A stretch of 64,000 nt of DNA from Flavobacterium psychrolimnae (GCF_003312425.1 NZ_QNUX01000012.1:62001-126000), one strand, 5' to 3'. Numbered from the stretch's first letter, positions 28,821 through 38,516 are shown. The notes: generated by a model from the letters alone, not told the origin. Numbers and translations are program-made.

Positions 28821-29492
28821 TTATTCAGCATCAACTACGATTTCAAGAACTTCTTCAAATTCTGATGCAATGATATCGTCCTTGCTCAACCAATATTCAG
28901 AAGTCATAATCGTATAATTTACATTATCCATAGTCTTAACATCCCATAGAATATCTTCCGCTTCTGGAAAAGGCGCGTTTTCAGTCATCTGACTGTCAAA
29001 TAATCGTTTAATCAAATTACTGCCTGACAATCCGTTGTTTAATAATTTTAAAATACTTTCTTTAGTCAATTCATTTTCATTTTCTCCTTCTGCTGGCGTA
29101 AAACTACATTCAATAATCGTCGCTTTTGCATTAGGAAAAGTACCGTTATAGGCTTTAAAAAGCAATTGATTAATATGAAACAAAGTCGAATGCAATCCTA
29201 TTTCCGGATATTCCTCACATACTTTGTCCAAAAACATATCATTTGAAATTTGCTGAATCTGACCTTCATTCAAAGCTTCTGATAATTTATATTCCAATAC
29301 AATTACAGCAGCATCTTTCGGTTCAAAATCAGAAATTGCCATAAACAACAATTCTCTTAAACTAGCAGGATCTGCCTCCGCAGCATCCGGATAATCGAAT
29401 TTTTCCAATAGCTTTATATAATCTTCATTTGTCCAATATTCTTCAACCTCATCAACAGTATTCGCTCTATTTATTGTAATTTGATAATTCAT
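28821..29492 (-). CDS. Acidic protein of unknown function
   Basis: I do not recognise it. The 223-residue protein is soluble and strongly acidic, with no signal peptide or membrane segment. It begins MNYQITINRANTVDEVEEYW and ends in an acidic SEFEEVLEIVVDAE. A mostly helical fold is likely. It stands alone, convergent with purE and divergent from the M3 peptidase gene. Confidence 0.6.
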   Translation of the reverse strand: MNYQITINRANTVDEVEEYWTNEDYIKLLEKFDYPDAAEADPASLRELLFMAISDFEPKDAAVIVLEYKLSEALNEGQIQQISNDMFLDKVCEEYPEIGLHSTLFHINQLLFKAYNGTFPNAKATIIECSFTPAEGENENELTKESILKLLNNGLSGSNLIKRLFDSQMTENAPFPEAEDILWDVKTMDNVNYTIMTSEYWLSKDDIIASEFEEVLEIVVDAE

Positions 29493-29672
29493 CTTTTCTT
29501 TTAATTTATTATATTTTTTCTGATTCGTCTTTTATAAAACCAATCATTTTTTTTACAATTTAAGGCTTTATTACTGCGTAACGAAATAAATAACATTTAA
29601 ATAACACTTTAGAATCCACTATTTTGGTCCAAATCAATCCCCTCGACAACACCATTTTTTTTATTAAATCCG

Positions 29673-29680
29673 TACCTTTG
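29673..29680 (+). promoter_or_regulatory. -7 box of the M3 peptidase gene
   Basis: TACCTTTG matches TAnnTTTG and lies 40 nt before the ATG at 29721. No TTG at the proper distance was seen. Confidence 0.55.
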
Positions 29681-29720
29681 ATTTCTTTAAACATCGAATT
29701 ATTTTTATTACAAAATACAA

Positions 29721-31748
29721 ATGAGCATCCTAACACACCATTTCAATACAAAATATAACACTGCGCCTTTTTCGAAAATTAAAAACGAAGATTTTCTTCC
29801 TGCTTTTCAAAAAGGAATCGAATTGGCAAAAGCCGAAATCGATGCTATTGTTCGAAATCCGATAAAACCAACTTTCGAAAATACGATTGAAGCTTTAGCA
29901 TTCAGTGGAGATGTTTTGGATAGAATTTCAAGCATTTTCTTCAATTTGAATTCAGCAGAAACCAATGACGAAATTCAGAAAATCGCTCAGGAAGTTTCGC
30001 CTTTATTGTCTGAATTCGGAAATGATGTTCGTCTAAACCCTGATTTATTCGCCCGAGTAAAAACGGTGTATGAGCAGCGGCAAAAACTGAATCTCAATCC
30101 GGAGCAAACCACGCTTTTGGATAAAAAATACAAAAGCTTTTCCAGAAACGGAGCGAATTTACCGGAAGACAAAAAGAATCAATTGCGAGAAATCGACAAA
30201 GAATTATCAAAATTGAGTTTGCAGTTTGGCGAAAATGTTTTGGCGGAAACCCAAGCGTATCAATTGCATATTACAAACGAATCCGATTTAGCCGGTTTAC
30301 CCGAAGGAACAATTGAAGCCGCTCGCTCTTTGGCTAAAAGCCAAGAAAAAGAAGGTTGGATTTTCACGTTGGATTACCCAAGTTATGTTCCATTTGTGAC
30401 CTATGCTGATAATCGTGATTTGCGCAAGAAAATCGCAATTGCTTTTGGTGCCAAAGGTTTTCAAAACAACGAATTTGACAACCAAGAAATCGTTCTAAAA
30501 ATTGCAAAATTACGTTTTGACAGAGCACAGGTTTTAGGTTATGCCACTCATGCTCATTTTGTGCTTGAAGAACGCATGGCTGAAAGCCCGGAGAAAGTAA
30601 AAACATTTTCCAATGATTTATTGGAAAAAGCCAAACCGGCCGCTTTGAAAGAATTTGCACAACTTACTGCTTTCGCAAAAGAGCAACACGGAATTGACCA
30701 ATTAGAGAAATGGGATGGCGCTTATTATTCGGAGAAATTGAAACAGCAATTGTTCAACTTGGATGATGAAATATTAAAACCGTATTTTCAATTAGAAAAA
30801 GTATTGGACGGTGCTTTTGCAGTAGCGCAAAAATTATTCGGAATCACTTTCGAAGAAATTTTTGAAGTGGATAAATACCATGAGGAAGTAAAAACGTACG
30901 CAGTTAAAGACGAAGAAGACCAATTAGTCGCTGTTTTCTATGCTGATTTCTTTCCAAGAAAAGGCAAACGTAACGGTGCATGGATGACTTCTTTTAAATC
31001 ACAATACATCAAAAAGGGAATCAACGAAAGACCGCATATTTCTATTGTGTGCAATTTCACAAAACCTACTGAGACTAAACCATCATTATTAACTTTTAAC
31101 GAAGTAACGACTTTGTTTCATGAATTTGGTCACGCCTTACATGGGATGTTAGCCAACACCACTTATCCAAGTTTATCCGGAACATCGGTATATTGGGATT
31201 TTGTGGAATTACCAAGTCAAATTTTAGAAAATTGGTGCTACGAACCGGAAGCATTGGCTTTATTTGCGTATCATTATGAAACCGGGGAAATGATTCCGAT
31301 GGAATTAGTGCATAAAATCAAAGAAAGCGCGAGTTTCCAAGAAGGAATGGCAACGATGCGCCAATTGAGTTTTGGATTATTAGATATGGGTTGGCATGCG
31401 CAAGATCCTTCCAATATCAAAGACATCAAGGCTTTTGAAACTGAACAGTTCGCAGCCACACAATTGTATCCTGATGTAAAGGAGAATGCAATGAGTACTT
31501 CGTTTTCACACATATTTCAAGGAGGATATTCATCTGGGTATTACAGCTACAAATGGGCCGAAGTTTTGGATGCAGATGCTTTTGAATATTTTCAGGAATG
31601 CGGCATTTTCAATAAAGAAGTTGCAACCAAATTTAAGGAAAACGTACTTTCGAAAGGCGGAACAGAACATCCGATGATTTTGTACAAACGTTTTAGGGGA
31701 CAAGAACCAAAACCGGAAGCTTTGTTACGAAGAGCAGGATTAGTTTAA
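29721..31748 (+). CDS. M3-family zinc metallopeptidase (oligopeptidase/Dcp type)
   Basis: A 675-residue peptidase that degrades short peptides. The zinc motif HEFGHALHG is at residues 467-475. No signal peptide is seen, so it probably acts in the cytoplasm. Sequence and length fit peptidyl-dipeptidase Dcp/oligopeptidase A, with SFSHIFQGGYSSGYYSYKWAEVLDADAF near the C-terminus as in both. Which of the two activities it has cannot be decided. Confidence 0.92.
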   Translation: MSILTHHFNTKYNTAPFSKIKNEDFLPAFQKGIELAKAEIDAIVRNPIKPTFENTIEALAFSGDVLDRISSIFFNLNSAETNDEIQKIAQEVSPLLSEFGNDVRLNPDLFARVKTVYEQRQKLNLNPEQTTLLDKKYKSFSRNGANLPEDKKNQLREIDKELSKLSLQFGENVLAETQAYQLHITNESDLAGLPEGTIEAARSLAKSQEKEGWIFTLDYPSYVPFVTYADNRDLRKKIAIAFGAKGFQNNEFDNQEIVLKIAKLRFDRAQVLGYATHAHFVLEERMAESPEKVKTFSNDLLEKAKPAALKEFAQLTAFAKEQHGIDQLEKWDGAYYSEKLKQQLFNLDDEILKPYFQLEKVLDGAFAVAQKLFGITFEEIFEVDKYHEEVKTYAVKDEEDQLVAVFYADFFPRKGKRNGAWMTSFKSQYIKKGINERPHISIVCNFTKPTETKPSLLTFNEVTTLFHEFGHALHGMLANTTYPSLSGTSVYWDFVELPSQILENWCYEPEALALFAYHYETGEMIPMELVHKIKESASFQEGMATMRQLSFGLLDMGWHAQDPSNIKDIKAFETEQFAATQLYPDVKENAMSTSFSHIFQGGYSSGYYSYKWAEVLDADAFEYFQECGIFNKEVATKFKENVLSKGGTEHPMILYKRFRGQEPKPEALLRRAGLV

Positions 31749-31762
31749 AAACATAATTATTG

Positions 31763-31791
31763 AAAACCCGAAGTAACAGACTTCGGGTTTT
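31763..31791 (+). terminator. Terminator after the M3 peptidase gene
   Basis: A perfect 12-bp stem (31763-31774 with 31780-31791), 5-nt loop, then T residues; 15 nt after the stop codon. Confidence 0.9.
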
Positions 31792-31834
31792 TTAATAGCA
31801 TTCCAACACACCCAAAAATTAAAACCAACAAAAG

Positions 31835-32548
31835 ATGAGTTTTTTAAAAGCCGAATGGAATAATTTAGCCATGATTAATTATGAAGTCAATCCCGAAATT
31901 CTGCAAAAGTATGTTCCTGCAGGAACGGAAATAGATTTCTGGAACGGCAAATGTTATGTTAGTTTTATTGGATTCTTGTTTGAGAATGTTCGTGTTTTGG
32001 GAATGAAAATTCCGTTTCATTCTGATTTTGAAGAGGTAAATCTTCGGTTTTATGTGAGACGTTTTGAAAACGGAACTTGTAAAAGAGGTGCCGTTTTTAT
32101 CAGTGAAATTGTTCCTAAATATGCGATTTCATTTGTTGCCAATACCTTTTACAATGAGCATTACCGAACTTTGCCCATGAAACATACGCTAAAAGTAAAT
32201 GAAAACTCCAGAGAATTTATATACCAATGGAAAGTGAATAATAATTGGAATACCATCCAGGTAGCAACACAAAAAAATCCCATTGCAATTGAACCCGATT
32301 CTGAAGCTGAGTTTATCACGGAGCATTATTTTGGCTATACAAAAATCAATGAAAACGAAACTTTTGAATATCAAGTCACCCATCCCAGATGGCAACAATA
32401 TGAAGTAACCAAAAACGAATCCGTTATTGATTTCGAAAGTGTTTATGGAAAAGAATTTGCTTTTATCAAGGATTTAAAACCCACTTCTGTATTTCTGGCC
32501 ATAGGCTCGAAAATTACAATTGAAGACAAACGAAAAATAAAACTGTAA
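31835..32548 (+). CDS. DUF2071/YqjF family protein
   Basis: A 237-residue protein of the YqjF-like (DUF2071) family, function unknown, with the usual start FLKAEWNNLAMINYEVNPEIL and the later RRFENGTCKRGAVFISEIVPK and HPRWQQYEV. Its stop overlaps the next ATG by one base (TAATG), so the two are translated together. Confidence 0.8.
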   Translation: MSFLKAEWNNLAMINYEVNPEILQKYVPAGTEIDFWNGKCYVSFIGFLFENVRVLGMKIPFHSDFEEVNLRFYVRRFENGTCKRGAVFISEIVPKYAISFVANTFYNEHYRTLPMKHTLKVNENSREFIYQWKVNNNWNTIQVATQKNPIAIEPDSEAEFITEHYFGYTKINENETFEYQVTHPRWQQYEVTKNESVIDFESVYGKEFAFIKDLKPTSVFLAIGSKITIEDKRKIKL

Positions 32549-33003
32549 TGACCAGAATAAAAATTCGGACTAAAATAAAGGCACCCATAGAAACTGTTTT
32601 TGACATTTCCAGAGATATTGACGTGCATCAAAAATCTGCCAGTCCAACAAAAGAAATTGCTATTGACGGCGTTACTTCGGGATTGATAAATTACAACGAA
32701 ACGGTAACTTGGCGCGGGAAACATTTTGGGTTTTATCTGACACACAAGAGCCGAATAACTGCAATGAATCTCTACGATTATTTTGTGGATGAAATGGAGG
32801 AAGGAAAATTCAAATCCTTTCGTCATGAACATATTTTTTACGAAAAAAACGGATTAACCGTTATGAAAGACAAAATATATTACGAAGTACCGTACGGTTT
32901 CTTTGGAGAATTGTTTGATTTATTGTTTTTGAAAAATCATATGATTAATTTTATTCTCGAAAGAAACAAAGTATTGAAAACCCTATCTGAAAGTAAGCTT
33001 TAG
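32548..33003 (+). CDS. SRPBCC-fold (START-like) protein
   Basis: A 151-residue protein that fits the START/Bet v 1-like fold: KIRTKIKAPIETVFDISRDIDVHQKS at the start and a long terminal helix (LLFLKNHMINFILERNKVLKTL). Such proteins bind hydrophobic ligands in a cavity. It is coupled to the DUF2071 gene. The ligand is unknown. Confidence 0.78.
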   Translation: MTRIKIRTKIKAPIETVFDISRDIDVHQKSASPTKEIAIDGVTSGLINYNETVTWRGKHFGFYLTHKSRITAMNLYDYFVDEMEEGKFKSFRHEHIFYEKNGLTVMKDKIYYEVPYGFFGELFDLLFLKNHMINFILERNKVLKTLSESKL

Positions 33004-33083
33004 AAATGGAAACACCTCACGAGTAAAATCCCAAATTATTTCAAAAATTCCCTGAAGTTTTCTTTACTTATTAAAACATCCTA

Positions 33084-33125
33084 TTCACCAAATTTACACT
33101 ATTATTGGTGAACGTATTCACCAAT
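33084..33125. repeat. Three-arm inverted repeat between convergent genes
   Basis: TTCACCAA (33084-33091), TTGGTGAA (33105-33112) and TTCACCAA (33117-33124). The second and third arms form a 9-bp palindrome with a 4-nt loop (33104-33125); the first and second can form an alternative hairpin with a 13-nt loop. It lies 10 bp past the end of the UbiA-like gene and may act as a terminator, although the T run is poor. Confidence 0.65.
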
Positions 33126-33135
33126 TAAGCACTTT

Positions 33136-33948
33136 TTAAAATAAAAACAATAACAACCACCAAACTATCGGAATGCTTTCTACCCAAAAAGAAGTGTAAT
33201 ATTTTGATTGTTTTTCATTAGCAAAAAGCAGAAATAACCCAATCATCAGCACTAAAATCAAGTTTATTATTAACTGATTTTTATCCAAACCACTTTTGAA
33301 AAATTCCAGAAAACAAAACGGAATCAATAATAACAATCCCAATATTTTGGCCTGCTTCACTCCTATTTGTTGGGGTATGGTTTTTAGATGCGGATCATCT
33401 TTAGCCAAATCAATAATTTCAAAAATGAGCACCAATACAAAAATCAATACAAAGCGTTGTATACATTTTAGATAGAAATTCATGGTTATTGATATGCCCG
33501 CATCTAAAATTGGTAATCCCAACGTCACTCCAACCCAACACAGCGCGACAATATAAATCTTTACACCTGCCCAATTCCTTGCATTTTTTTTATTTGGAAA
33601 AAAGGGAAGTGTATATAATAAGGTAATGCTCAAAAAAATCACTGCGATTATTTGTGTTATCAGTTCGAGTTTAAAAAAATAATAGCCTACTAAAATAACA
33701 GAACACAAACTAAATAAAACAATCGCTTTTAGCTCGTTGCGCATTTGTATTTTTTTGGCTCTGGCCAAAGCATCATATTTCACAAAATTATAGCCTACAA
33801 TAGTTCCGAAAAAAGCAAAGTTAGCAACTGAGTCATCATCAGGAATGTGGAACATGTAGTGCGTCATTCTAACAAGCGCATAACACGATAAAGCCACGTG
33901 AATACTACTGTTTATATAGAAATCAAAAATTAGTTTAAAAAACCTCAT
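33136..33948 (-). CDS. UbiA-like membrane protein
   Basis: A 270-residue protein with about eight hydrophobic segments, similar in layout to UbiA prenyltransferases. The first Asp-rich site is weak (YNFVKYDALARA near residue 53) and the second reads FEIIDLAKDDPHL near 176, so both typical NDxxD/DxxxD motifs are degenerate or altered. Activity as a prenyltransferase is uncertain. A perfect -7 box lies 4 nt before the ATG, indicating a leaderless mRNA. Confidence 0.65.
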   Translation of the reverse strand: MRFFKLIFDFYINSSIHVALSCYALVRMTHYMFHIPDDDSVANFAFFGTIVGYNFVKYDALARAKKIQMRNELKAIVLFSLCSVILVGYYFFKLELITQIIAVIFLSITLLYTLPFFPNKKNARNWAGVKIYIVALCWVGVTLGLPILDAGISITMNFYLKCIQRFVLIFVLVLIFEIIDLAKDDPHLKTIPQQIGVKQAKILGLLLLIPFCFLEFFKSGLDKNQLIINLILVLMIGLFLLFANEKQSKYYTSFWVESIPIVWWLLLFLF

Positions 33949-33952
33949 TAGA

Positions 33953-33960
33953 CAAAATTA
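33953..33960 (-). promoter_or_regulatory. -7 box 4 nt before the UbiA-like gene, leaderless arrangement
   Basis: TAATTTTG on the minus strand (33960-33953), perfect TAnnTTTG, separated by 4 nt from the ATG at 33948. Confidence 0.6.
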
Positions 33961-34095
33961 ATCAAAGTGTTAATAAGAACGGCTTTTAGTTGAAAAATTC
34001 ACAGAAAATCAAGTTAAAAAAGACAATTAATAGCATATTAATATTTAATTTTACAGCCTTTTAAAACAAGAAACACACAACCCATTTTATATACA

Positions 34096-36945
34096 ATGAA
34101 AACAGACGCTTTTGCATTAAGACACATTGGCCCAAGAGAAAATGATCTAGAACACATGTTGAAAACAATTGGAGCAGCAACGCTGGAACAATTGATTCAA
34201 GAAACCATTCCAAGTGACATTCGTTTAAAATCTGATTTAGATTTAGATCCTGCAATGACCGAATATGAGTTTGCAAATCACATTCAGAAATTAGGGAATA
34301 AAAATAAAGTTTTTCAATCCTACATTGGTTTAGGATACAACGCAGCAATTATCCCTGCGGTGATTCAAAGAAATGTTTTTGAAAACCCGGGATGGTACAC
34401 TGCTTACACACCGTATCAAGCTGAAATTGCACAAGGCCGTTTAGAAGCGATTTTGAATTTCCAAACGATGGTTATCGAATTAACCGGGATGGAAATTGCT
34501 AATGCGTCTTTATTAGACGAGGGAACTGCTGCTGCAGAAGCAATGGCATTACTTTTTGATGTTCGTTCACGCGATCAAAAGAAATCTAACGTTTGTAAAT
34601 TTTTTGTTTCTGAAGAAATATTACCACAAACATTATCCGTTTTACAAACACGTTCGACGCCAATTGGTGTTGAATTAGTAATAGGAAACCATGAAGAATT
34701 TGATTTTTCATCAGAATATTTTGGAGCAATCCTTCAATATCCGGGAAAATTTGGACAAGTGCATGATTATACCGCTTTTATCGCAAAAGCAGCTGAAAAT
34801 GAAATAAAAGTTGCTGTTGCAGCTGATATTTTGAGTTTAGCAAAATTAACTCCTCCAGGAGAAATGGGCGCTGCCGTAGTTTTAGGAACTACACAACGTT
34901 TCGGAATTCCGTTAGGGTACGGTGGACCTCACGCTGCATATTTTGCAACAAAAGACGAATACAAAAGAAGCATGCCGGGAAGAATCATCGGGGTAACCAT
35001 TGATACTGACGGAAATCGTGCTTTGCGCATGGCTTTGCAAACACGTGAGCAACACATTAAACGAGATAAAGCGACTTCAAATATTTGTACAGCGCAAGTT
35101 TTACTTTCGGTTATGGCAGGAATGTATGCCGTTTATCATGGACCAAAAGGATTGCAATACATTGCTGATAAAGTACATGCTTCCGCAGCGACATTGGCAA
35201 ATGCATTAGAAAAATCAGGTTATCAACAAACCAATACAGCTTTCTTTGACACAATTGTCATTACCGCTGATGCCAAAAAAGTTCGCGCGATTGCAGAAGA
35301 AAACGAAATTAACTTCTATTACGTTGACGAAAATACGATTTCAATTTCCTTGAACGAGACCACTAGCATTGCTGATTTAAATAAAATCATTGCTGTTTTT
35401 GCTTCTGCAAATGGGACTCCGCTCTCACTGATTGAGACACTATCAGAAACCAATCATTTTCCTGAAAATATAAATAGAACATCGACTTTCTTACAACATG
35501 ATGTTTTCAATAAATACCATTCAGAAACAGCTTTGATGCGCTACATCAAAATGCTGGAACGAAAAGATTTAGCTTTGAATCACTCGATGATTTCCCTAGG
35601 TTCATGTACGATGAAACTGAATGCAGCTTCAGAAATGTTACCTTTAAGCATGCCGCAGTGGAACAATATTCACCCGTTTGCACCATTGGATCAAGCACAA
35701 GGATACCAAGAAATGTTGACTAAGTTAGAACAACAATTAAATGTAATCACTGGTTTTGCAGGAACAACTTTACAACCTAATTCAGGTGCTCAAGGTGAAT
35801 ATGCAGGATTAATGGTGATTCGTGCATACCACCAATCAAGAGGAGATCATCACAGAAATATTGCTTTAATTCCATCATCAGCACACGGAACAAATCCGGC
35901 TTCGGCAGCGATGGCAGGAATGAAAGTTGTAGTTACTAAAACATTGGAAAACGGAAATATCGACGTAGAAGATTTGCGTGAAAAAGCGCTTTTGCACGCA
36001 GACAATCTTTCTTGTTTAATGGTTACCTATCCATCAACTCACGGTGTTTTTGAAAGCGCCATTAAAGAAATCACACAACTAATCCACGATAACGGCGGAC
36101 AAGTATATATGGATGGTGCGAATATGAATGCACAAGTTGGATTAACAAATCCTGCAACTATTGGTGCTGACGTATGTCACTTAAACTTACACAAAACATT
36201 CGCAATTCCTCATGGAGGCGGTGGACCTGGCGTAGGACCAATATGTGTTGCTCCACAACTAGTACCATTTTTACCAACCAACCCTGTAATTCCAACTGGT
36301 GGAGAAAACGCGATAACTGCAATTTCAGCTGCTCCTTGGGGTTCTGCATTAGTTTGCTTAATCTCTTACGGATACATTTGTATGCTTGGTGCTGAAGGAT
36401 TGAAACAGTCTACCGAATATGCTATTTTAAACGCGAACTATATTAAGGAGAAACTAAACGGTCATTATGATACGTTATATTCTGGAGAAATGGGTCGTGC
36501 AGCACACGAAATGATTTTAGAATGTCGCCCTTTCAAACAAAAAGGAATCGAAGTGACGGATATTGCTAAACGTTTGATGGATTATGGATTTCATGCTCCA
36601 ACCGTTTCGTTCCCTGTTGCCGGAACTTTAATGATCGAGCCTACTGAAAGTGAAAACTTAGAGGAATTAGATCGTTTTTGCGATGCTATGATTGCTATCA
36701 GAAAAGAAATTGAAACTGCCACATTAGACAATCCTAATAATGTTTTGAAAAATGCGCCACATACTTTGATGATGGTTACTACTGATAATTGGGTTTTCCC
36801 ATACACTCGTGAAGCAGCAGCATTTCCATTGGAATATATTGCCGAAAATAAATTCTGGCCAACCGTTCGCAGAGTTGATGAAGCGTATGGTGACAGAAAC
36901 TTAAATTGTTCCTGTGCTCCAATTGAAGCGTACATGGAAAGCTAA
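34096..36945 (+). CDS. gcvP: Glycine dehydrogenase (decarboxylating), P-protein
   Basis: A 949-residue PLP enzyme of the glycine cleavage system that decarboxylates glycine and passes the aminomethyl group to lipoyl-GcvH. It is the fused single-chain form: start DAFALRHIGPRENDLEHML, and the PLP lysine in HLNLHKTFAIPHGGGGPG in the C-terminal half. gcvT and gcvH are not in the window, as is usual for dispersed gcv genes in Bacteroidetes. A terminator follows. Confidence 0.97.
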   Translation: MKTDAFALRHIGPRENDLEHMLKTIGAATLEQLIQETIPSDIRLKSDLDLDPAMTEYEFANHIQKLGNKNKVFQSYIGLGYNAAIIPAVIQRNVFENPGWYTAYTPYQAEIAQGRLEAILNFQTMVIELTGMEIANASLLDEGTAAAEAMALLFDVRSRDQKKSNVCKFFVSEEILPQTLSVLQTRSTPIGVELVIGNHEEFDFSSEYFGAILQYPGKFGQVHDYTAFIAKAAENEIKVAVAADILSLAKLTPPGEMGAAVVLGTTQRFGIPLGYGGPHAAYFATKDEYKRSMPGRIIGVTIDTDGNRALRMALQTREQHIKRDKATSNICTAQVLLSVMAGMYAVYHGPKGLQYIADKVHASAATLANALEKSGYQQTNTAFFDTIVITADAKKVRAIAEENEINFYYVDENTISISLNETTSIADLNKIIAVFASANGTPLSLIETLSETNHFPENINRTSTFLQHDVFNKYHSETALMRYIKMLERKDLALNHSMISLGSCTMKLNAASEMLPLSMPQWNNIHPFAPLDQAQGYQEMLTKLEQQLNVITGFAGTTLQPNSGAQGEYAGLMVIRAYHQSRGDHHRNIALIPSSAHGTNPASAAMAGMKVVVTKTLENGNIDVEDLREKALLHADNLSCLMVTYPSTHGVFESAIKEITQLIHDNGGQVYMDGANMNAQVGLTNPATIGADVCHLNLHKTFAIPHGGGGPGVGPICVAPQLVPFLPTNPVIPTGGENAITAISAAPWGSALVCLISYGYICMLGAEGLKQSTEYAILNANYIKEKLNGHYDTLYSGEMGRAAHEMILECRPFKQKGIEVTDIAKRLMDYGFHAPTVSFPVAGTLMIEPTESENLEELDRFCDAMIAIRKEIETATLDNPNNVLKNAPHTLMMVTTDNWVFPYTREAAAFPLEYIAENKFWPTVRRVDEAYGDRNLNCSCAPIEAYMES

Positions 36946-36955
36946 AATACAACTT

Positions 36956-36983
36956 AAAATGTCTCGAGAAATCGGGACATTTT
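36956..36983 (+). terminator. Terminator after gcvP
   Basis: A 12-bp stem (36956-36967 with 36972-36983) with one G-T pair and a GAAA tetraloop, followed by T residues; 10 nt after the stop. Confidence 0.87.
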
Positions 36984-37110
36984 TTTTACATTAAAAAATC
37001 ACTCAAAGCAAATTATCATTAAATAGCATTAAAAACTACCGTATTTTCACTTACGAGATTAAAGAAATAAAAATCACATCAAAACTTACAATTCGTAATG
37101 AAATAATCAA

Positions 37111-37118
37111 TATTTTTG
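37111..37118 (+). promoter_or_regulatory. Possible -7 box of the KAS III-like gene
   Basis: TATTTTTG matches TAnnTTTG but lies 104 nt before the ATG at 37223, so a long leader would be implied. The region is A/T-rich and chance matches are easy. Confidence 0.35.
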
Positions 37119-37222
37119 CCAATAAATTATTATTTCACAATTATATGCACGCATAGTAAATTTTGTGAGTGTAGTAATTTTTTAATGATTAAATTAGCAT
37201 CAAATTTTGGAAAATTAACGCA

Positions 37223-38281
37223 ATGAAAATAAAAATAGCTGGAATAGGAAGCTGTATTCCTGAGAAAAAAGTAAGTAATACTGACTTTGGCGAACATGTT
37301 TTTTTGAATGAAGATGGAACCGCCTTTGGTTATCCTAATGAAGTAGTAATCAAAAAATTTAAGGGCATCACCGGAATCGAACACAGGCGATATGCTGAAG
37401 ACCATTTAACCTCCTCTGATTTAGCTTTTTTCGCCTCACAAAAAGCAATAGAAAATGCTGGAATTGATCCGGAAACAATTGATTATATCATCTTTGCACA
37501 CAATTTTGGAGATGTAAAGTACGGCACAAGCCAATCGGATATGATTCCAAGTTTGGCCACTCGCGTCAAACATAAATTACAAATAAAAAATCCAAAATGC
37601 GTCGCTTACGATATTCTTTTTGGATGTCCAGGCTGGATTGAAGGCGTACTTCAAGCGAATGCATTTATAAAATCAGGAATGGCAAAACGCTGTTTGGTTA
37701 TAGGTTCTGAGACTTTATCTAGAGTGGTAGATGCGCATGACAGAGATTCCATGATTTATTCTGATGGCGCAGGTGCTTCTATAATTGAAGCTTCAGATGA
37801 TGAAAGCGGTATGCTGTCTTATGAAAGTGCAACGTATGCTAATGATGAAGCGAATTATTTATTCTTCGGTAAATCATACAATCCTGATTTAGACCCAGAC
37901 ACCCGTTACATCAAAATGTACGGACGCAAAATATATGAATTTGCATTAAACAATGTTCCTGCAGCAATGAAAAGTTGTTTAGACAAAAGCGGACTTGGTA
38001 TTGACGATGTAAAAAAGATTCTTATCCATCAGGCCAACGAGAAAATGGACGAAGCAATAATTCAACGTTTTTACAAATTATACGACAGACCTGTTCCTAA
38101 AGACATCATGCCTATGAGCATCCATGAACTGGGAAACAGCAGTGTGGCTACAGTTCCAACCCTTTTTGACTTGCTAATTCGAGGTGAAATCGAAAACCAA
38201 GAAATCCATAAAGGCGATGTTATGATTTTTGCTTCCGTTGGAGCCGGAATGAACATCAATGCCTTTGTTTACCGATATTAA
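37223..38281 (+). CDS. 3-oxoacyl-ACP synthase III family protein (thiolase fold)
   Basis: A 352-residue condensing enzyme. The catalytic triad of the FabH type is present: Cys135 in FGCPGW, His269 in ILIHQANEKMD and Asn305 in HELGNSSVAT. It is longer than housekeeping FabH (about 320) and has a region near 205-230 (DEANYLFFGKSYNPDLD) of its own, as in FabH-like proteins for special lipids or pigments. The following genes (methyltransferase, glycosyltransferase, Mla transporter) hint at envelope lipids, but the structured repeat at 38305-38444 separates it from them. Confidence 0.82.
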   Translation: MKIKIAGIGSCIPEKKVSNTDFGEHVFLNEDGTAFGYPNEVVIKKFKGITGIEHRRYAEDHLTSSDLAFFASQKAIENAGIDPETIDYIIFAHNFGDVKYGTSQSDMIPSLATRVKHKLQIKNPKCVAYDILFGCPGWIEGVLQANAFIKSGMAKRCLVIGSETLSRVVDAHDRDSMIYSDGAGASIIEASDDESGMLSYESATYANDEANYLFFGKSYNPDLDPDTRYIKMYGRKIYEFALNNVPAAMKSCLDKSGLGIDDVKKILIHQANEKMDEAIIQRFYKLYDRPVPKDIMPMSIHELGNSSVATVPTLFDLLIRGEIENQEIHKGDVMIFASVGAGMNINAFVYRY

Positions 38282-38304
38282 AGACTTGTAGAACATCTTA
38301 AGCA

Positions 38305-38444
38305 GGAGCTATTCCGGCTGTACACTACAATTCCTCACTACAAAACTTGTTTTTCTAAGGTGCAAGAAAGCTTCTTTCAGTCGCTTTTTGCACCTTGAAA
38401 AACTACATTTTGAAGCTCCGGGATTTTCATTTCCATCCGGGCTA
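38305..38444 (-). repeat. Structured intergenic repeat, long copy (copy C)
   Basis: On the minus strand a 140-nt element from TAGCCCGG to TAGCTCC. The central hairpin (38357-38396) pairs AAGGTGCAA with TTGCACCTT and has the apex GCGACTGAAAGAAGC, nearly identical to copy B although the stem below is different. In this orientation it is antisense to the genes on either side. Confidence 0.8.
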
Positions 38445-38474
38445 AAAAACAATGCCCAAAAACACATTTATTAC

Positions 38475-38482
38475 TATATTTG
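38475..38482 (+). promoter_or_regulatory. -7 box of the methyltransferase gene
   Basis: TATATTTG, a perfect TAnnTTTG match, 34 nt before the ATG at 38517. Confidence 0.6.
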
Positions 38483-38516
38483 TGCCTTCGTGCCCTAGCG
38501 GCAAAATCAAAAAAAC

